A DNA stretch of 64,000 nucleotides from Nectonema munidae (Eukaryota > Nematomorpha > Nectonematoida > Nectonematidae): positions 745,001 through 809,000 of the forward strand of contig JAUIRK010000007.1 of the NCBI GenBank assembly GCA_030549495.1, read 5' to 3'. Numbering within the stretch: position 1 is the first letter of the stretch; each line of letters begins with the position of its first letter. The position numbers and the translations under genes were made by a program. The notes under the pieces are model-generated. The model saw nothing but the letters and a program-made list of their open reading frames with translations, ran no database searches and was not told the origin of the DNA. Below are positions 22,827 through 34,599 of the stretch, piece by piece.

Positions 22827-25800
22827 GTAAGTTATATTTCTTAATTTTCTTGCGCCAACAAATTAAATTTTATTCTCGCGTTTCGCCACGTCTTCCCAAG
22901 GTCCATTTTTAATACCCAGATATAAACGAGCGTGTATTTTGGAGACAAAATTCATTCAAAAAATAACATTTGACACGCCGTTTTTAACGCGAATAGTTAC
23001 TGAAAGTGGTTTTTTATGAGTAGCCTTTGACTCCACGCGAAAATGTGTTAGATAGAAGCAAGGGCGCAATCAAAAAATTTTGAACGGGAGGGGGAATACT
23101 GAAAAAGCCTTATATTCTGTTTTTAACAATTATATGTTTTATATTACTGAAACAGTATATCCAAGATGTTCAAGTAGTATATTTTTCATTTTCTAGGAGG
23201 TCACAGTTGCGCTCCTGCATTAAAGTATACACATTTCACGCATGGCTTTTTAGTTAAAACCATTTTTGTGCGTTTTTTCATCATAGTAAGGTCTCTTTAT
23301 ACAGTTTTGTAAGAAATATTGCCTTTTTTTGCTTACATTCAGGACAATTGTCAATTGAGATTTTTGTTAAACCTTGTTTCTGTCAATAAACGACTTACTA
23401 TTAAAAGTATTAATTGGCATCTATTATAGATACTAACACCTAAGATGGAAAATTAAGTATTTGTTTGATCAAATTCGACGCTAACCTTTCAGTCATCACT
23501 GAAAACGGTATGCTATAAGAATCATGTGTTCATTTATAGAATACTCCGTTTTTCTTACGTTTTGTGTTTCGTTTTAGCAATCTCCCTTTTCTAAAGTCAC
23601 GGTGAATTTCTAACTGCATTGTAGGCGTGATTTTTAGGAATTTTATCTTGTCGATTTTTGAAACTGAAGAAAATCAATTTTCTATCAAGCTGTTTTATTG
23701 TCAATAGGTTGTGCTTAACATTACAAAAAGCAGCCATAAGGCTCCCGTCACGTAGAGATCCTTATCTAAACAAGGAAAGGTAGCCTGGTTATCTGACTCG
23801 CTTATGTGGGAGTACAAACAATTTATACATTAGCCATGATCTATCTCAAATATTTCCACGAAAACGTTATTTGATCATACCTTGTACATCTGAAAACGCC
23901 ATCCGATGTAATTTGCACTTCTCAGGCTTGACAGCAGCCAATTTTCTTTTCGGAATAAGCATTCCCTTTCTGATCGTACCCTTGCTCTTCTAGAAATGTG
24001 GCTGTGCAACTTCAAATATTTTCTCCAAATTTGAAGGGCGCGTCTTTCGAAATGCTATTTCCCGCATGCATCATTTGAGCAGGTTCATAGTCCTCAACTC
24101 TATTTTTCAATTAGCGATTGTTTCTCATTCACCATCCTACCGCTAAGCGTTCTTCCTTAAATTCTCTCTTTTTGTTGCGCCGAATGCACGCGAATAATAT
24201 CCTACCTTAAAATGAAAAAAGTATACAAGGTATTGAAAATTGTAAATTTTTCTTTTAATCTATTGATTGTGGTTTATAAAGGAACACACGTCTTTGGTGA
24301 CAAATTTGATTTAGATCTTGATCTTACTTTAGACAAAATGTTAATTAATTGGATAACTATATGGATAATATTGCGTAATACGCCGTGCTTATATTTTATT
24401 ATCATTTAGGCCGAAAAACCAGCTGATAGTGTTGCCGAAGATTCGGAAAAGAAGAAGGAGAAGGTATTTTACTATCTATCGAGATATTTATTTTATTTTG
24501 CAAATCATTGTGCACTTCATTCATTCAACTCATGCCGCATCTTTTTTAAAACAAACACTAAGACGTCATTGCTCTTACTCTCTGTGCCATGTAAACTCCC
24601 AAAAGCCTATTTCTTTTATTCCTTTGAAGCTACAAATCTGTGCTTAAAAAAGGATTTTCTCTCCTTAGAGTTCTTGTAGAGTCATAGGAAGATGGGGACT
24701 ATTGCTAACTATAAAATTAGTCAAAGATCAGAAATTTAAAATTGTAATTTTTGAATTCTTAGGTAAACGCTTCATATTTAGCAAGCTTACCTGAAGGGGT
24801 TTTCATGTCAGACCACTTATCTTTAGCTCACCACTAAATCAAAAACCAACATTGATTGGAATAAGGTTAAATAAATTTTGTTTTGATGTGCCGTCAATGT
24901 AATCTATGACTCAAAACAAGTAGTGTAAATAGAAAATTTGTATACAATTTTAATTTGAAAAATGCTAATGGATTTTCTACGCCGAGCTTTGTTTACGATC
25001 CGTGAATTGAATCTCTGCCAGAAAACAATTGTGTTATAACATCCAGATTTATTTTTTCGGTATATATACAAAAATAATTGAATAAATTGCACATTATCCC
25101 CTTAAATTTTAATAGTATTGTTACATAATGGGTTATTTTTTGGAATCCCTTGGATGTGTTCAAAAAATTCTTCGTCTGTTGCTGAAGATCTTGTGAAATG
25201 GGTAATAGCACATTTTCAGAAACACTCACATCCATTGTGATGACTGCATTGAGACTAAAAATTGTATATTCTCTTACCCATTTTGATTCATCACTTTTTA
25301 TGAAAACCAAATCGCTGCTGATTTACACTTTGAATTACACCTTAGACTCTTCATTTGTACCTATAAATCTTTTTCCCACATTTAAGAAGAGCAAGAAGGA
25401 CAAGTCAGAGAAGAAGGAGAAGAAAGAGGATTCTTCCTCTGGAAAGAAAAAAATGCGTGCTCAGAGAGCGACATCCAATGTCTTTGCGATGTTCCAACAA
25501 TCTCAAATCCAAGAATTCAAAGAAGTAACTTTTTTAAAATATAGAATTATATAAGCAAGCACGCAGCATCACCCAACTCTCGGCCCTCCAGACAAATCTG
25601 ATATTTAGTTTTGTTTGTTTTGAAGTTCTATATGTTAAATATGAATGTAATAGATGAATAGTTTATTTTTGACTACCTCTTTCTTGACCATCAAGATAAA
25701 TGGAATTATCGTGAAAAAAACCATCAAGATAAATGGAATTATCGTGAAAAAAAGGTATGTATTTAAACTAAAAAAATTTAATGTCAAAATATTTCGCTTT

Positions 25801-28237
25801 GTAAGTATGAAATTTCTTTTTCTAATTAAAAGGGACGACGAAATTTATTGTAATTTTGTAAACATGGCATAATTTAGATGTACTCATTTAGTTATAACAA
25901 ATCAGCTTTATAGCTGTAAAATAGATTAATATTGCTGTTTACCCGCACCTTCTTTAGAATTAAACGCCTCTCTTTCCCCCACTTTAGCCTTTTGTACTTT
26001 AAGCTATTTAATTTTGTACGTGTTTTCATGCTTAAAATTTAAATTGTATCTTGCTTCGCTGTTTCAGTGTCTTTTAGATTAATAGTTGTGAGCCATGCCC
26101 TGTTCCCGACTAATTAAGTTAAATCCTCCGTTGGGGTAAATTGGTCCATAGTTAAAAAATATTATCCCATACATATTAGGGTGAAGAATGAATGGGACAT
26201 TCATTGTTGCAATTTACAAATGTCCTTTTAAAATTTTCGTAAAACTGCATTTTATTGCAAATGGACTTGGGCTTTTATTTTTCCATTTCACTTACAAGAT
26301 GAAGAAGCTGTAAAATAAAAAAGATAAATATAAGAGCCATTGCTGAGTTTGAGATTAACAACAGAGCAGTTCTTCCCTCCAGTCTTATCTTCAAAATAAA
26401 GTTTTTCTTAAAAGATTCCACTAGTTATCCACTCTTTTTTATTAAATTTGTAGTCTAGTGGTAAAGAGCTGATTTTGATCTTTGAAAAGCATCTTAGTTT
26501 CTCAAGTCGCCCGCTATAAAGTAACTTGATTGCGTCGTACTTTTGCTAAGGGGCTGGTGTTTTTTTCTTTGTTGACATTTCAACTATTATGTAAGTTGTG
26601 TAATATGGTGGCCCGTAAATTGCATTACGGGGAATATTGGAATATTTGCAACAACTAAACTTGAGTGATATGTTATACACGCATACACATAAACACACAT
26701 GCATACACATACACATACATACCACGGATGGATTTACCATGGATAATCTAGCATAGCAGAAGCGAGGCCTAAACGCGGAACTTCAGATCGATAGCAGCGC
26801 TTCTGACCGTTTAACCTCTCAGCCACTAGACGACTTACGTTTTGATAAAAACGGAAAAGTTGGTTAAATTTTTGACCAAGATCCATCTCTAAATTGTCTT
26901 GGCAGGAAGATCGAAGTTTGACTATATATTAGGATTAGGAAACAAATTATACTTGTATTTCATTCAAAAAAAATTGAACAAAAGACTTCATTATTTAGAT
27001 TTTTAAGCTTTCTGGAACACTACCCCTCTCATCTCCCCTTTTTAACTAAATTTTAAAAATTATTTTAAAGAAGGATGCCGAACTTTCGATCTACAAACAA
27101 GAAATTAAGTTGAATCTTTTAATATATTTGATTTATTTTTTTCGTTCATTCAAATTCTTTATATCATTTCACGAAAGATGAGCCTATATTCTTTTTAAAA
27201 TATGCATTTTGAGCGACGAGCATGATTTTATATTTAATTATACTTACTCAAGCCTTTCTGACAGTGAGGTGTTGACAGGTAAATATTCTTCAAGCTCATA
27301 CCGATTAGCGGGGCCCTGGTCAGAATCAATACTATGCCCGTGTAAAGATAGACTTTTGGGGGATGCTGCGTAGGAATATATGGCCCTGCCCAACCTATTT
27401 TCTCGTTAGAAAGTTAGTTATCCAATCAACTGAACTCGCATGCCATATATCAATTCTCGCAACGTAACTTGGTTATGAATGCGCACACCTTTTGCCTCTA
27501 GGCTTTCACAATGATCGACCAAGATAGAGATGGTTTCATTAGCAAGGAGGACTTGAAGGACGTGTACGCATCTCTTGGTCGCGATGTCAAGGACAAGGAG
27601 TGCGAAGAAATGCTGAACGAAGCTCCAGGGCCAATCAACTTTACAATGTTCTTAACGTTATTTGGCGATAAATTATCAGGTTTCTTTTTTTTTTCGACAA
27701 ATTTGTTTACTAAACATTATCCGTGGTTTTTTAATATTTAACATCTTATCATCAGCGCGAACAAAAACTTTTTTTTTAAATTTGCTCAATCTTTTGATAC
27801 AATATCGTCTCTTTATAATTTTGTCAAATATTTTATAAATTTCCAAAAGTGTAAAAAATTATTTACAAATGACACTAATTTTTGCTATTGAATTCGTAAA
27901 AATAGGAAATTTTATTAAGAGCAAAAAATTCGCTTTGCCCAAAACAATAAATACTTACGGCCTGGAATGAGGAACGAAGTTTGACGCTGTGATCATTTTA
28001 GGAGTGGATACCGAAGACACGATCAAAAATGCATTCAAAGTGATTCAAGACAAGCCAACGGATGACTGTATGATCAAGGAAAAGCAGTTCCTAACCCTTC
28101 TGAAGGGCGTCGGCGAGCGCTACTCCAAAGAGGAGATAGACGACCTCTTCAAATACGCCAATTTCACCGACAACAACGGAATGTACGATTACGGAAAACT
28201 CGCTCATCTTATAACGCATGGAGGAGATGATCTCTGA
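22824..28237 (+). CDS. Mlc2: Muscle myosin regulatory light chain (MLC2), five coding exons
   Basis: Joined exons 22824-22826, 24410-24463, 25387-25524, 27502-27679 and 28002-28237 give 609 nt, 202 aa plus TGA; every intron is GT-AG and frames agree. Residues 2-41 form a Lys/Glu/Ser-rich extension as in insect muscle Mlc2. [17 protein letters not shown] (39-55) is the light-chain-kinase site, with Thr48 and Ser49 as the phosphorylatable pair. The only intact EF-hand loop is [12 protein letters not shown] (71-82), ending in Asp as usual in regulatory light chains and expected to bind Ca/Mg; later EF-hands are degenerate, which is normal. The protein binds the myosin heavy-chain neck and tunes contraction. 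It ends LITHGGDDL. Ortholog assignment is secure. Alternative N-terminal exons cannot be excluded. Confidence 0.96.
23059..23217. mobile_element. Small hAT-like MITE in MLC2 intron 1
   Basis: CAAGGGCGCAA at 23059 and TTGCGCTCCTG ending at 23217 form imperfect inverted ends of hAT type. The flanking octamers GATAGAAG and CATTAAAG agree at 5 of 8 positions, as a worn target duplication would. There is no coding capacity at 159 bp. Confidence 0.5.
24410..24463 (+). CDS. Mlc2: MLC2 exon 2
   Basis: The acceptor is ATCATTTAG and the donor GTATTT. It encodes 18 residues, [18 protein letters not shown], the first part of the charged N-terminal extension. Both boundaries are in phase 0. Confidence 0.92.
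25387..25524 (+). CDS. Mlc2: MLC2 exon 3
   Basis: The acceptor is CACATTTAAG and the donor GTAACT. It encodes 46 residues (20-65): the rest of the Lys/Glu-rich extension, the kinase target [13 protein letters not shown], and the first helix of EF-hand 1 up to FKE. Confidence 0.94.
25687..25755 (+). repeat. Exact 33-bp tandem duplication
   Basis: The unit ACCATCAAGATAAATGGAAT plus TATCGTGAAAAAA occurs twice head to tail in MLC2 intron 3. No divergence is visible between the copies, so the event is recent or the assembly duplicated it. Confidence 0.85.
26445..26520 (+). repeat. tRNA-like SINE head (candidate)
   Basis: TAGTCTAGTGGTAAAGAGC resembles an A box and TTTCTCAAGTCGCC a weak B box about 35 nt later. 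No closing acceptor stem is found, so it is not a working tRNA. It lies in MLC2 intron 3. Confidence 0.35.
26675..26725 (+). repeat. CA/CATA-rich microsatellite
   Basis: A run of ACACGCATACACATAAACAC-type sequence about 50 bp long, in MLC2 intron 3. Confidence 0.8.
26745..26845 (-). repeat. tRNA-like SINE head (candidate)
   Basis: On the minus strand GTCGTCTAGTGGCTGAGAGG looks like the start of a tRNA-Ser-type gene, with a long variable region, but no matching B box or acceptor stem closes it. It is probably a SINE fragment. Its GC content is above its surroundings. Confidence 0.4.
27502..27679 (+). CDS. Mlc2: MLC2 exon 4
   Basis: The acceptor is GCCTCTAG and the donor GTTTCT. It encodes residues 66-124, [20 protein letters not shown] onward through [20 protein letters not shown], and ends with one base of the Gly125 codon (phase 1). 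Confidence 0.95.
28002..28237 (+). CDS. Mlc2: MLC2 exon 5 and stop
   Basis: The acceptor is ATCATTTTAG. It completes Gly125 and encodes [15 protein letters not shown] through LITHGGDDL, ending at TGA (28235-28237). It contains the C-terminal, non-Ca-binding EF-hands. Confidence 0.95.
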
Positions 28238-28600
28238 TTATTTATTCCACGATCTTCCTCTAGCAGCATTTCGGAAATCTCTCTTTCCTTGTTGATATTA
28301 AAAGTACACACTAACACATGGTACACATTATTTTGCTAATGCCCATATTCAATTTCTTATTCTTGTTATATACTTACTAATCACGTGTGTTTTTTCTTAT
28401 AGTAATCGCGGCGAACATGTCATTTAATTTATATATATCATGATATTCTGGTTTTTATTATAATATGGTGGAAACAAACTTCTTAAATATTGTGTTTATT
28501 GCTTTTTTTTTTAAATTCTTTCCTCTTATTTATCGTCCAAAATAATTAGTGGATCCTCTCCATGCGCCTACTATGAACAATAAAGGTTGATTTTGCTTAC
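28238..28600 (+). other. MLC2 3' untranslated region with AATAAA
   Basis: A consensus polyadenylation signal AATAAA lies at 28579-28584, about 345 nt after the stop, followed by T/G-rich sequence. Transcript end is inferred, not shown. Confidence 0.55.
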
Positions 28601-30059
28601 CTTTTCTCATCATCGTGTAAAGTTTCTTTTATTCACTACGCAAATTATTATATTTCACCAACACTGCATAATTCCAAAATATCCTTTACTTTATAGGAAG
28701 CACAACGTTTCTTTTTCTAAAGTCGGACACCGTGCGCGTGTCTTTAAACTATCAACGGTGACTAAGCTGGTAAACCCAGCGTGTTGCTTGTAAACCAGCT
28801 AAAATGGTCTTATACTCTAGGCTACAGAGTGCCTCCTTAAGTGGCGGATATATATTTGACAGCTGCGAATATAACTAATAAGCAATTGCGGAATATAGAG
28901 TACGGCATGAGACGCCTTTATGGTGAGTTGAAAAAATGTCTCATACCCTTTTTTATAAAAATGAATGGGACAAATAATTGGTGACATCTACCACCCCACC
29001 CTGGCACAAGAAGGAGGACATGACTGGAACAAAATTTTTATGTGCTTATTTATAAAACTCCATTTCAATTAGGTGTAATCACTGCGTTACACACTAAATG
29101 CACATTCGCAATTCACACTAAACAAAAAGACAAATTCAATAAAACTTAACAGAATCGCTATACCCCTTTTACTTACTACAGATAAAAAAATGATATACAT
29201 TTACACTATTGCAACTAAACATTAATGTCATCAAAAACAAATTATTATGTAAAGTAAAGCAACTCCTCGAACACATTAAAAAACTGGAGATGTTCAAGCT
29301 TATTCTAAAATATGGTACTCTCTCATCTTGCACAGATAATAGGAAAACAGATCCATGAACTCATACATAAATACAAACGCTCCAACAAGACTTCCAAACA
29401 GGTTACATGCCAATAATTAGCTTCACCAGATATTGCTGCAATGCCCACTCAATTATTAAACCAGACTATAACCCTTAACGCACCTTTCCTCAGATCACCT
29501 TCCTAGATCACCTTCCTATACTTACTAACACAACACTCAAGCAAATAAGGCATAAAGAACCCCTTAAAACGTACACTAACAACAATAAAACCAGATGGGA
29601 TATTTCTTAAACATACATTCAAAATAATAAGCAAAATTTATACAACACAGGCATACATAGTAGCAAGCTGAAAATCTTACATACGAAAAGGAAACAATCG
29701 CAAACCTTCTAACAAAAATACTCAGAAAAAAAGAGACATTGAAATGAACCAGAAATTCACACGTTAAATTCCAAAATTTACAGAACAAAAAGTTCTACAC
29801 AGACATAAATCGAAACATGTTTCAATAGAAAAGCTGAAAAAATTAACTAGAAATAAATTGCCCAAAACACATAAATCATAAACGAAAAAGACGTATTGCA
29901 GGCACGTGACTAAAAACAGCAACCCCTAGGAGCTGACGTCGAACAAGCATTACTTTTTTAACACGTATTTTTAATTTGGCAGTAGTAACATAATTCCACG
30001 CAAACTTTAATCACTTTATTATAAGAATTTTAGTTCTTCATTCATCAAAGTTTCTTTTA
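28600..30059. other. Gene-free stretch with strand-skewed A/C-rich block
   Basis: From about 29035 to 29930 the + strand is rich in A and C and poor in G, unlike its neighbours. Reading it in three frames on each strand gave many stops and no family I recognise. A decayed protein-coding mobile element is possible but unproved. Confidence 0.4.
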
Positions 30060-30340
30060 TTTTTTATAGCTCACTCTTTTTCCTTTAGTTGATCGATCGA
30101 AGAAAAGATGCTGCCTTTGCTAATGAGGTAAAATGTTGGTTAAATATAGATTTTCCTCCTCATCTCGTATATTTGGGCTTCTGTGCAAGAAATCATAAAC
30201 TAGTCTTTGAGGCACGGACTTTTCATGTAACTTATCTTGAAGCAGTTCTTTATTAACTGAAAAGCCTCTTTCAACTGAACTTTGATCATGAGATAAAACA
30301 AAAATCAGTTTGCATTCATGCAATAATAAAATCACATTCT
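30060..30340 (-). pseudogene. hAT transposase C-terminal remnant
   Basis: On the minus strand, KLIFVLSHDQSSVERGFSVN followed by KELLQDKLHEKSVPQRLVYD is the dimerisation region typical of one hAT transposase group (LSHGQADVERGFSVN-like). The open part is 30120-30335; a further related section continues to about 30060 after a stop. The rest of the transposase and the element ends were not found. Confidence 0.8.
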
Positions 30341-30653
30341 TCTCTATACTGAAGCCTAGTATCCTTCAGAAAATTAAAAAAAAACATGTCTATATAAATG
30401 CAAAATATAATACATATTTATGGTTTTCCAGGAAGTCGACTCCTAGCCTTAAACCTAGTCATAAACATTTGAATTTATTTGCCCATCTAAACAAGAAATT
30501 TAGGAATTCTATATTTTTAAACTGAGAGATTACATACAATAATAACAAGTAAAAAAAGGGGGCTTACAACAAGGCAATAATAATTTTATTCCCATTGATG
30601 AAAGAAATTGTCTTCTTATGATGCGCAAATATTTTTTCTCTTCATGCTGTCAT
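30341..30653. other. Short gene-free spacer
   Basis: Nothing recognised; may be unrecognisable remains of the hAT element. Confidence 0.4.
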
Positions 30654-31802
30654 TTAACCCGTTAATGCCCTATCATATACGATACGCAATTGAATACTAT
30701 CATTTGTGCTCAACGTATCACATATGATACCTTAACAAATATAAATAGTTTTTACACTTATAATCACAACTGAGTTTTTTTACACATATCTTTAAAACTC
30801 CTAGATAAAACACGATTTTATAAAAACAGATGAGTACTTGTCTCATGATAGTTTTTATTTCAAATTATAAAGTGTAGTTTACTTCAAGTATACTATCACT
30901 TAGAAATTTCGATGTTTTGAAGAGGAAAAAATGTTAAAGTATCATATGTGATACGTATGACTTGACGACGAAAATAATATTTAGTGAACGACAACTCAGT
31001 TGTCATATTGCAATCTTAAAAACAGATAACAGTGATCAATCAAATGTATGAAGTAAATTTTCATTTATCTTTTTCAATTTTAAGCCTTTTTATTTGACTT
31101 TTCTGCAAAGCTCTGCTTGTTTTTATATTCGGCAACTACACTCATTACTTTTCTCATAATAACGATCAATGGTACTAAAATTTGAATGTACTCGTATTCA
31201 TGAAATTCGTAACCATTAAAAATCGAAAAATAACTGAAATTTTTTTACATTGATGTTTACATGAGAAACAATGTTTTGATCATCAATTGCCATGATACTC
31301 CAGTTTTTAGTTCAAATTAAAAAAGTTGTGGCTAATTTTGATGAAGAAATAAAAAATTGTTCTAAATGTTTCTGTTGATGCATTTTTTCTGGTTAGCGTA
31401 GTTTCTTTAATGGTTGGTTTATATTGTGTCTAAAATGAAATTTTGGTCTAGTTGGCATTTTTGGATAGTAATAATTGAATTAACTCGCTGTAGCTATAAT
31501 GGTATCTAGAAAAATTTTAAAAGGAGAGAAATGCCCCCCCCCCCCCTAATTATTTATTCTTTTCTCTATAACTGTCTGATATAGGTTTCGGTAATTATAC
31601 TCTGGCGTGAATCAAAAGATTATTGGCTGCTCAAAGAATATACTAAAACTGAACTGCTTTCAGAATATTATAAGCATCTCTCCTTGCATATCACCATTTT
31701 TCGCGTCCTAATACTTCTCGCTATTTTTTACTTGAGCCATTGATAAATTTGCTTACTTTCCACTTTTTCGAAATCTACGATGTAAAATAGTGGATGATAT
31801 AG

Positions 31803-32290
31803 TACAAGCATGTCAAACTGGTATTTGGTATTGGGTCGCATTGAATAAAAAAATTTCCTAGGGCCGCATAATTTTCATTGATAAAAATTACATAAATTAA
31901 TTTTAGTTAAAAAAACAATGAAAACTTTATTATTCAAAATCTTTAAGTGTTTCACTAAGAGCTAGGCTGTACTGATTTTTGACACCTTTTTTGCTCACTA
32001 ATTCCTTTATGTTCGATTTCACGGTTTGTGCCGTACCAACTTTTATCAAAGATGATAAATGTTGATCTGTAAATTTACTTCTTGTTAATGATTTTGTCGT
32101 TTTCATCAATGAAAACAACTGTTCGCATATATATGTTGAACCAAACATCCGTTTTCAAAAAATTACACATTAACAAATTTATGAATACTCCTTTCCGTAT
32201 TATTTACTGTTTGTTTTTTATTTGAAATTATAATAAAACTTATTTATTACATAAATAATTAAATTTTGGTTCGCGAGCCGCTAGTATAAT
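31803..32290 (-). mobile_element. Nested hAT fragment (GTF2IRD2-like C-terminus)
   Basis: The open part 31930-32148 (minus strand) encodes FGSTYICEQLFSLMKTTKSL and TRSKFTDQHLSSLIKVGTAQ, the dimerisation region of hAT transposases of the type also found domesticated in GTF2IRD2-like proteins. The left side reads TGTCAAACTGGTATTTGG…GGTCGCATTG and the right GGTTCGCGAGCCGC, typical ends of this hAT group. Only the C-terminal part of the transposase remains. It sits inside the 5' non-coding part of the surrounding piggyBac element. Confidence 0.75.
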
Positions 32291-32419
32291 TTTCATAATT
32301 ATATGAAAATTTACTAATATTATGATTTACCGATTTGTTTTTTATCATGAAGTGAAAGAAAGGCCAAAACATTAATGTTTGTTTCATATTCTAGAGTTTT
32401 ATTATTTCTGATATACTTG

Positions 32420-34185
32420 AATTAATTGATGAAGAAGCAATAGCAAATGGTGATGTTTATATTGAGCCTCCAATAAACGCTTGATCTTTGGTTTCCGACG
32501 AAGATTCTGGGGTTGAAGAGAATTTTTCATTCGATAACTTGACGACAAATCAAATTGCTGCGTCTAGAGTAGTCACGAACTTGGATGAAAATAATGATAA
32601 TGATGATGATGAATTCCAAGAAACTCTAAAATCGAATGGGAAAAGGTCAAGTGTTCAATGGAGTGTTATGAATACTGGCCGAGACTTGAAAAATGAATTT
32701 CTTCTAGTTCATGGGCCTTTTGTTCATGATCAACCTCTCTCTCCTTATTCGTTTGTCTTCTTTTTTTCAACTTAGAATTGATTGATGCAATTGTTTGATT
32801 TACCAATCTTTATGCTGCCCAAAAAAATAATGCCTTGAATTCATCAAGAGAGGAAATTCTTTGTTTTCTCGGAATTTTGATAATGCGAGGGTATACTATT
32901 TTGCCTAGAACAAGAATGTACTGGGAAAAAACAAGATTACTTTAACTCATTTATAGCAAGCTCCATGTGAAGACAAAGATTTGAAGAAATCAAAAAGTAT
33001 CTTCATTTTTGTGCTTGAATCCTCTGACAAATTCGCCAAACTCAGGATGCTTTTAAAGGAATTGAAAGAGAAGTATCAGTTGTTTATGCCTTTCAGAGAA
33101 TTCAATTCTATTGATGAAACAATGATTCCGTACTTCGGTAATCATTGTAGTAAAGAGTTTATCAAAAGCAAACCCATCAGGTTCGGCTACAAACAATGGT
33201 CTCATTGTGTCTCGCCAGGATATTGTGTAAACTTCGATCTGTACCAAGGAAAGAGTCCAGACAGCTCTCAATTTGGTGTCGGACCATCAATACTACTGAA
33301 GTTTGCCAATTCTCTCAATGAAAAAATGCTCAACAATTATTATCATTTTATTACTGGCAAGTACTTCTCCACTTATGATATTTTGAAAAGAATGAAAGAA
33401 TTGAACTTTAAAGTCACTTCGACATTAAAATCAAACATATCAAGAAATTTCCCAATAATTTATCTGAAAGATCTCAAAAAAGAAAAAAGAGGATTTTATA
33501 AAATACTGACTAGCAAGGGTAGAGTAAATTTGTGTCAGTGGTTCGATAATAATCGCTCAGTACTTGCTATAAGTAATGCTCTAACTCAACCTCATATGAT
33601 GAATGTATATAACAAAGAGATGGGATGGGTTGATCAAACGGACCAAAATATTGCAAAGTACCGTGGTTGTGTGCGTCGCAAGGTACTGGCCTATATTTAC
33701 CCACCTTGTTGATATGACTGTGAAACAAGCATGGATTCTGTACAGGTTATTTCCAGGAGATAAACTAGACCAATTGGGTTTAAGGGAAATATTGGGGGTT
33801 TTTTTAAAAAAAATTTAAAAGCGGGGGGGGTTCTGGGGGGGGGGGGGGTGGGGAAAAAATAAATTTTTTTTTTTTTTTTTAAAAAAAAAATTTTTGTTTG
33901 TTGTTTTATAAATTAAAAAAATAAAAAAAAATTATTATATATAAAAAAAAAAAAAAAATAAAAAAAAAAAAAAAATTTCCCCCCCCCCCCCCCCCCCCCG
34001 CCACTGGTACAAGCCCAAAGCCAAGCAAAGCATTGACAATAATGGAACCATCTCAATCAAAAAGATTCGATCAACTAGGGCATTTTGTTTCTTCGATCGA
34101 AAATGTCACCGATTAACTCAAACTATGTCTGTTAAATGCAAAGTTGGAGTCCATGTTGATTGTTTTGTGAATTATCATACAAAAT
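32420..34185 (+). pseudogene. piggyBac (PGBD-like) transposase, decayed
   Basis: The N-terminal acidic block SDEDSGVEENFSFDNLTTNQ (near 32490) is the piggyBac DEDSGDED…L(S/T)xxQ motif. The main part (32981-33712) has FREFNSIDETMIPYFGNH with the first catalytic Asp, IKSKPIRFGYKQWSHCVSPG, and MGWVDQTDQNIAKYRGCVRR with the third. The expected (Y)FDNFFT block reads NNYYHFITGKYFS, so the second catalytic Asp is replaced. After the homopolymer block, GVHVDCFVNYHTK (near 34150) is the Cys/His-rich tail. A frame change lies near 33710 and a stop near 32775. The element is non-autonomous now. Confidence 0.88.
33795..34000. other. Homopolymer block, probable assembly artefact
   Basis: Runs of G, then T, then A, then more than 20 C follow one another with little else. 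Transposase reading is coherent on both sides. Real DNA rarely has this succession; low-quality read tails joined in assembly are the likeliest explanation. Confidence 0.8.
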
Positions 34186-34599
34186 AAAAACCCATTTTTT
34201 GCAATAGAAAATGCAAAAACGCCAAAGTGTAAGATGTATTATGGATCAAGTATGCGTTAACGGTCGTGTTCGTATCAATGTAAATTTTTTATAAGTTATT
34301 ATAAATACTAAGGTTCGACTTTTTTAATGTTTTTTTATAATACCTTTCTTTGTTTTGCCAAGTTTCTTCGTTCTTTCATCCAATTGTTTTTCTCATCAAA
34401 TGTCGTTGTGCCCAACGTATCATATATGATACGTCTATTTTCATGGAAAATAAAAATTATTTTTTATTTTTTCAAAAACATTGGTGAATAGTTAACCAAA
34501 TGCGATAAATATGTAAAGTTACGTAAAATTTTGATGAAAGAAAATATTTTGTCATAAGGCCTATTTTTTCTTCAAAAATCGTTGTCATTAAAGAGTTAA

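Larger units (their letters stand above)
30654..34599 (+). mobile_element. piggyBac element with TTAA ends and GTATC palindromes
   Basis: The left end reads TTAACCCGTTAATGCC (30654) and the right end is the reverse complement of TTAACTCTTTAATGAC (ending 34599), agreeing at 12-13 of 16 positions and flanked by TTAA as piggyBac requires. Near the ends lie GTATCACATATGATAC (30715), its exact reverse complement (30939) and the perfect 20-nt palindrome ACGTATCATATATGATACGT (34415). A hAT fragment is nested at about 31800-32290, and a homopolymer block at 33795-34000 interrupts the transposase. Confidence 0.88.

Noticed and set aside
24429-24647. 72-codon ORF overlapping MLC2 exon 2
   Set aside because: It is in another frame and reads through the exon-intron boundary; MLC2 explains the conserved part.
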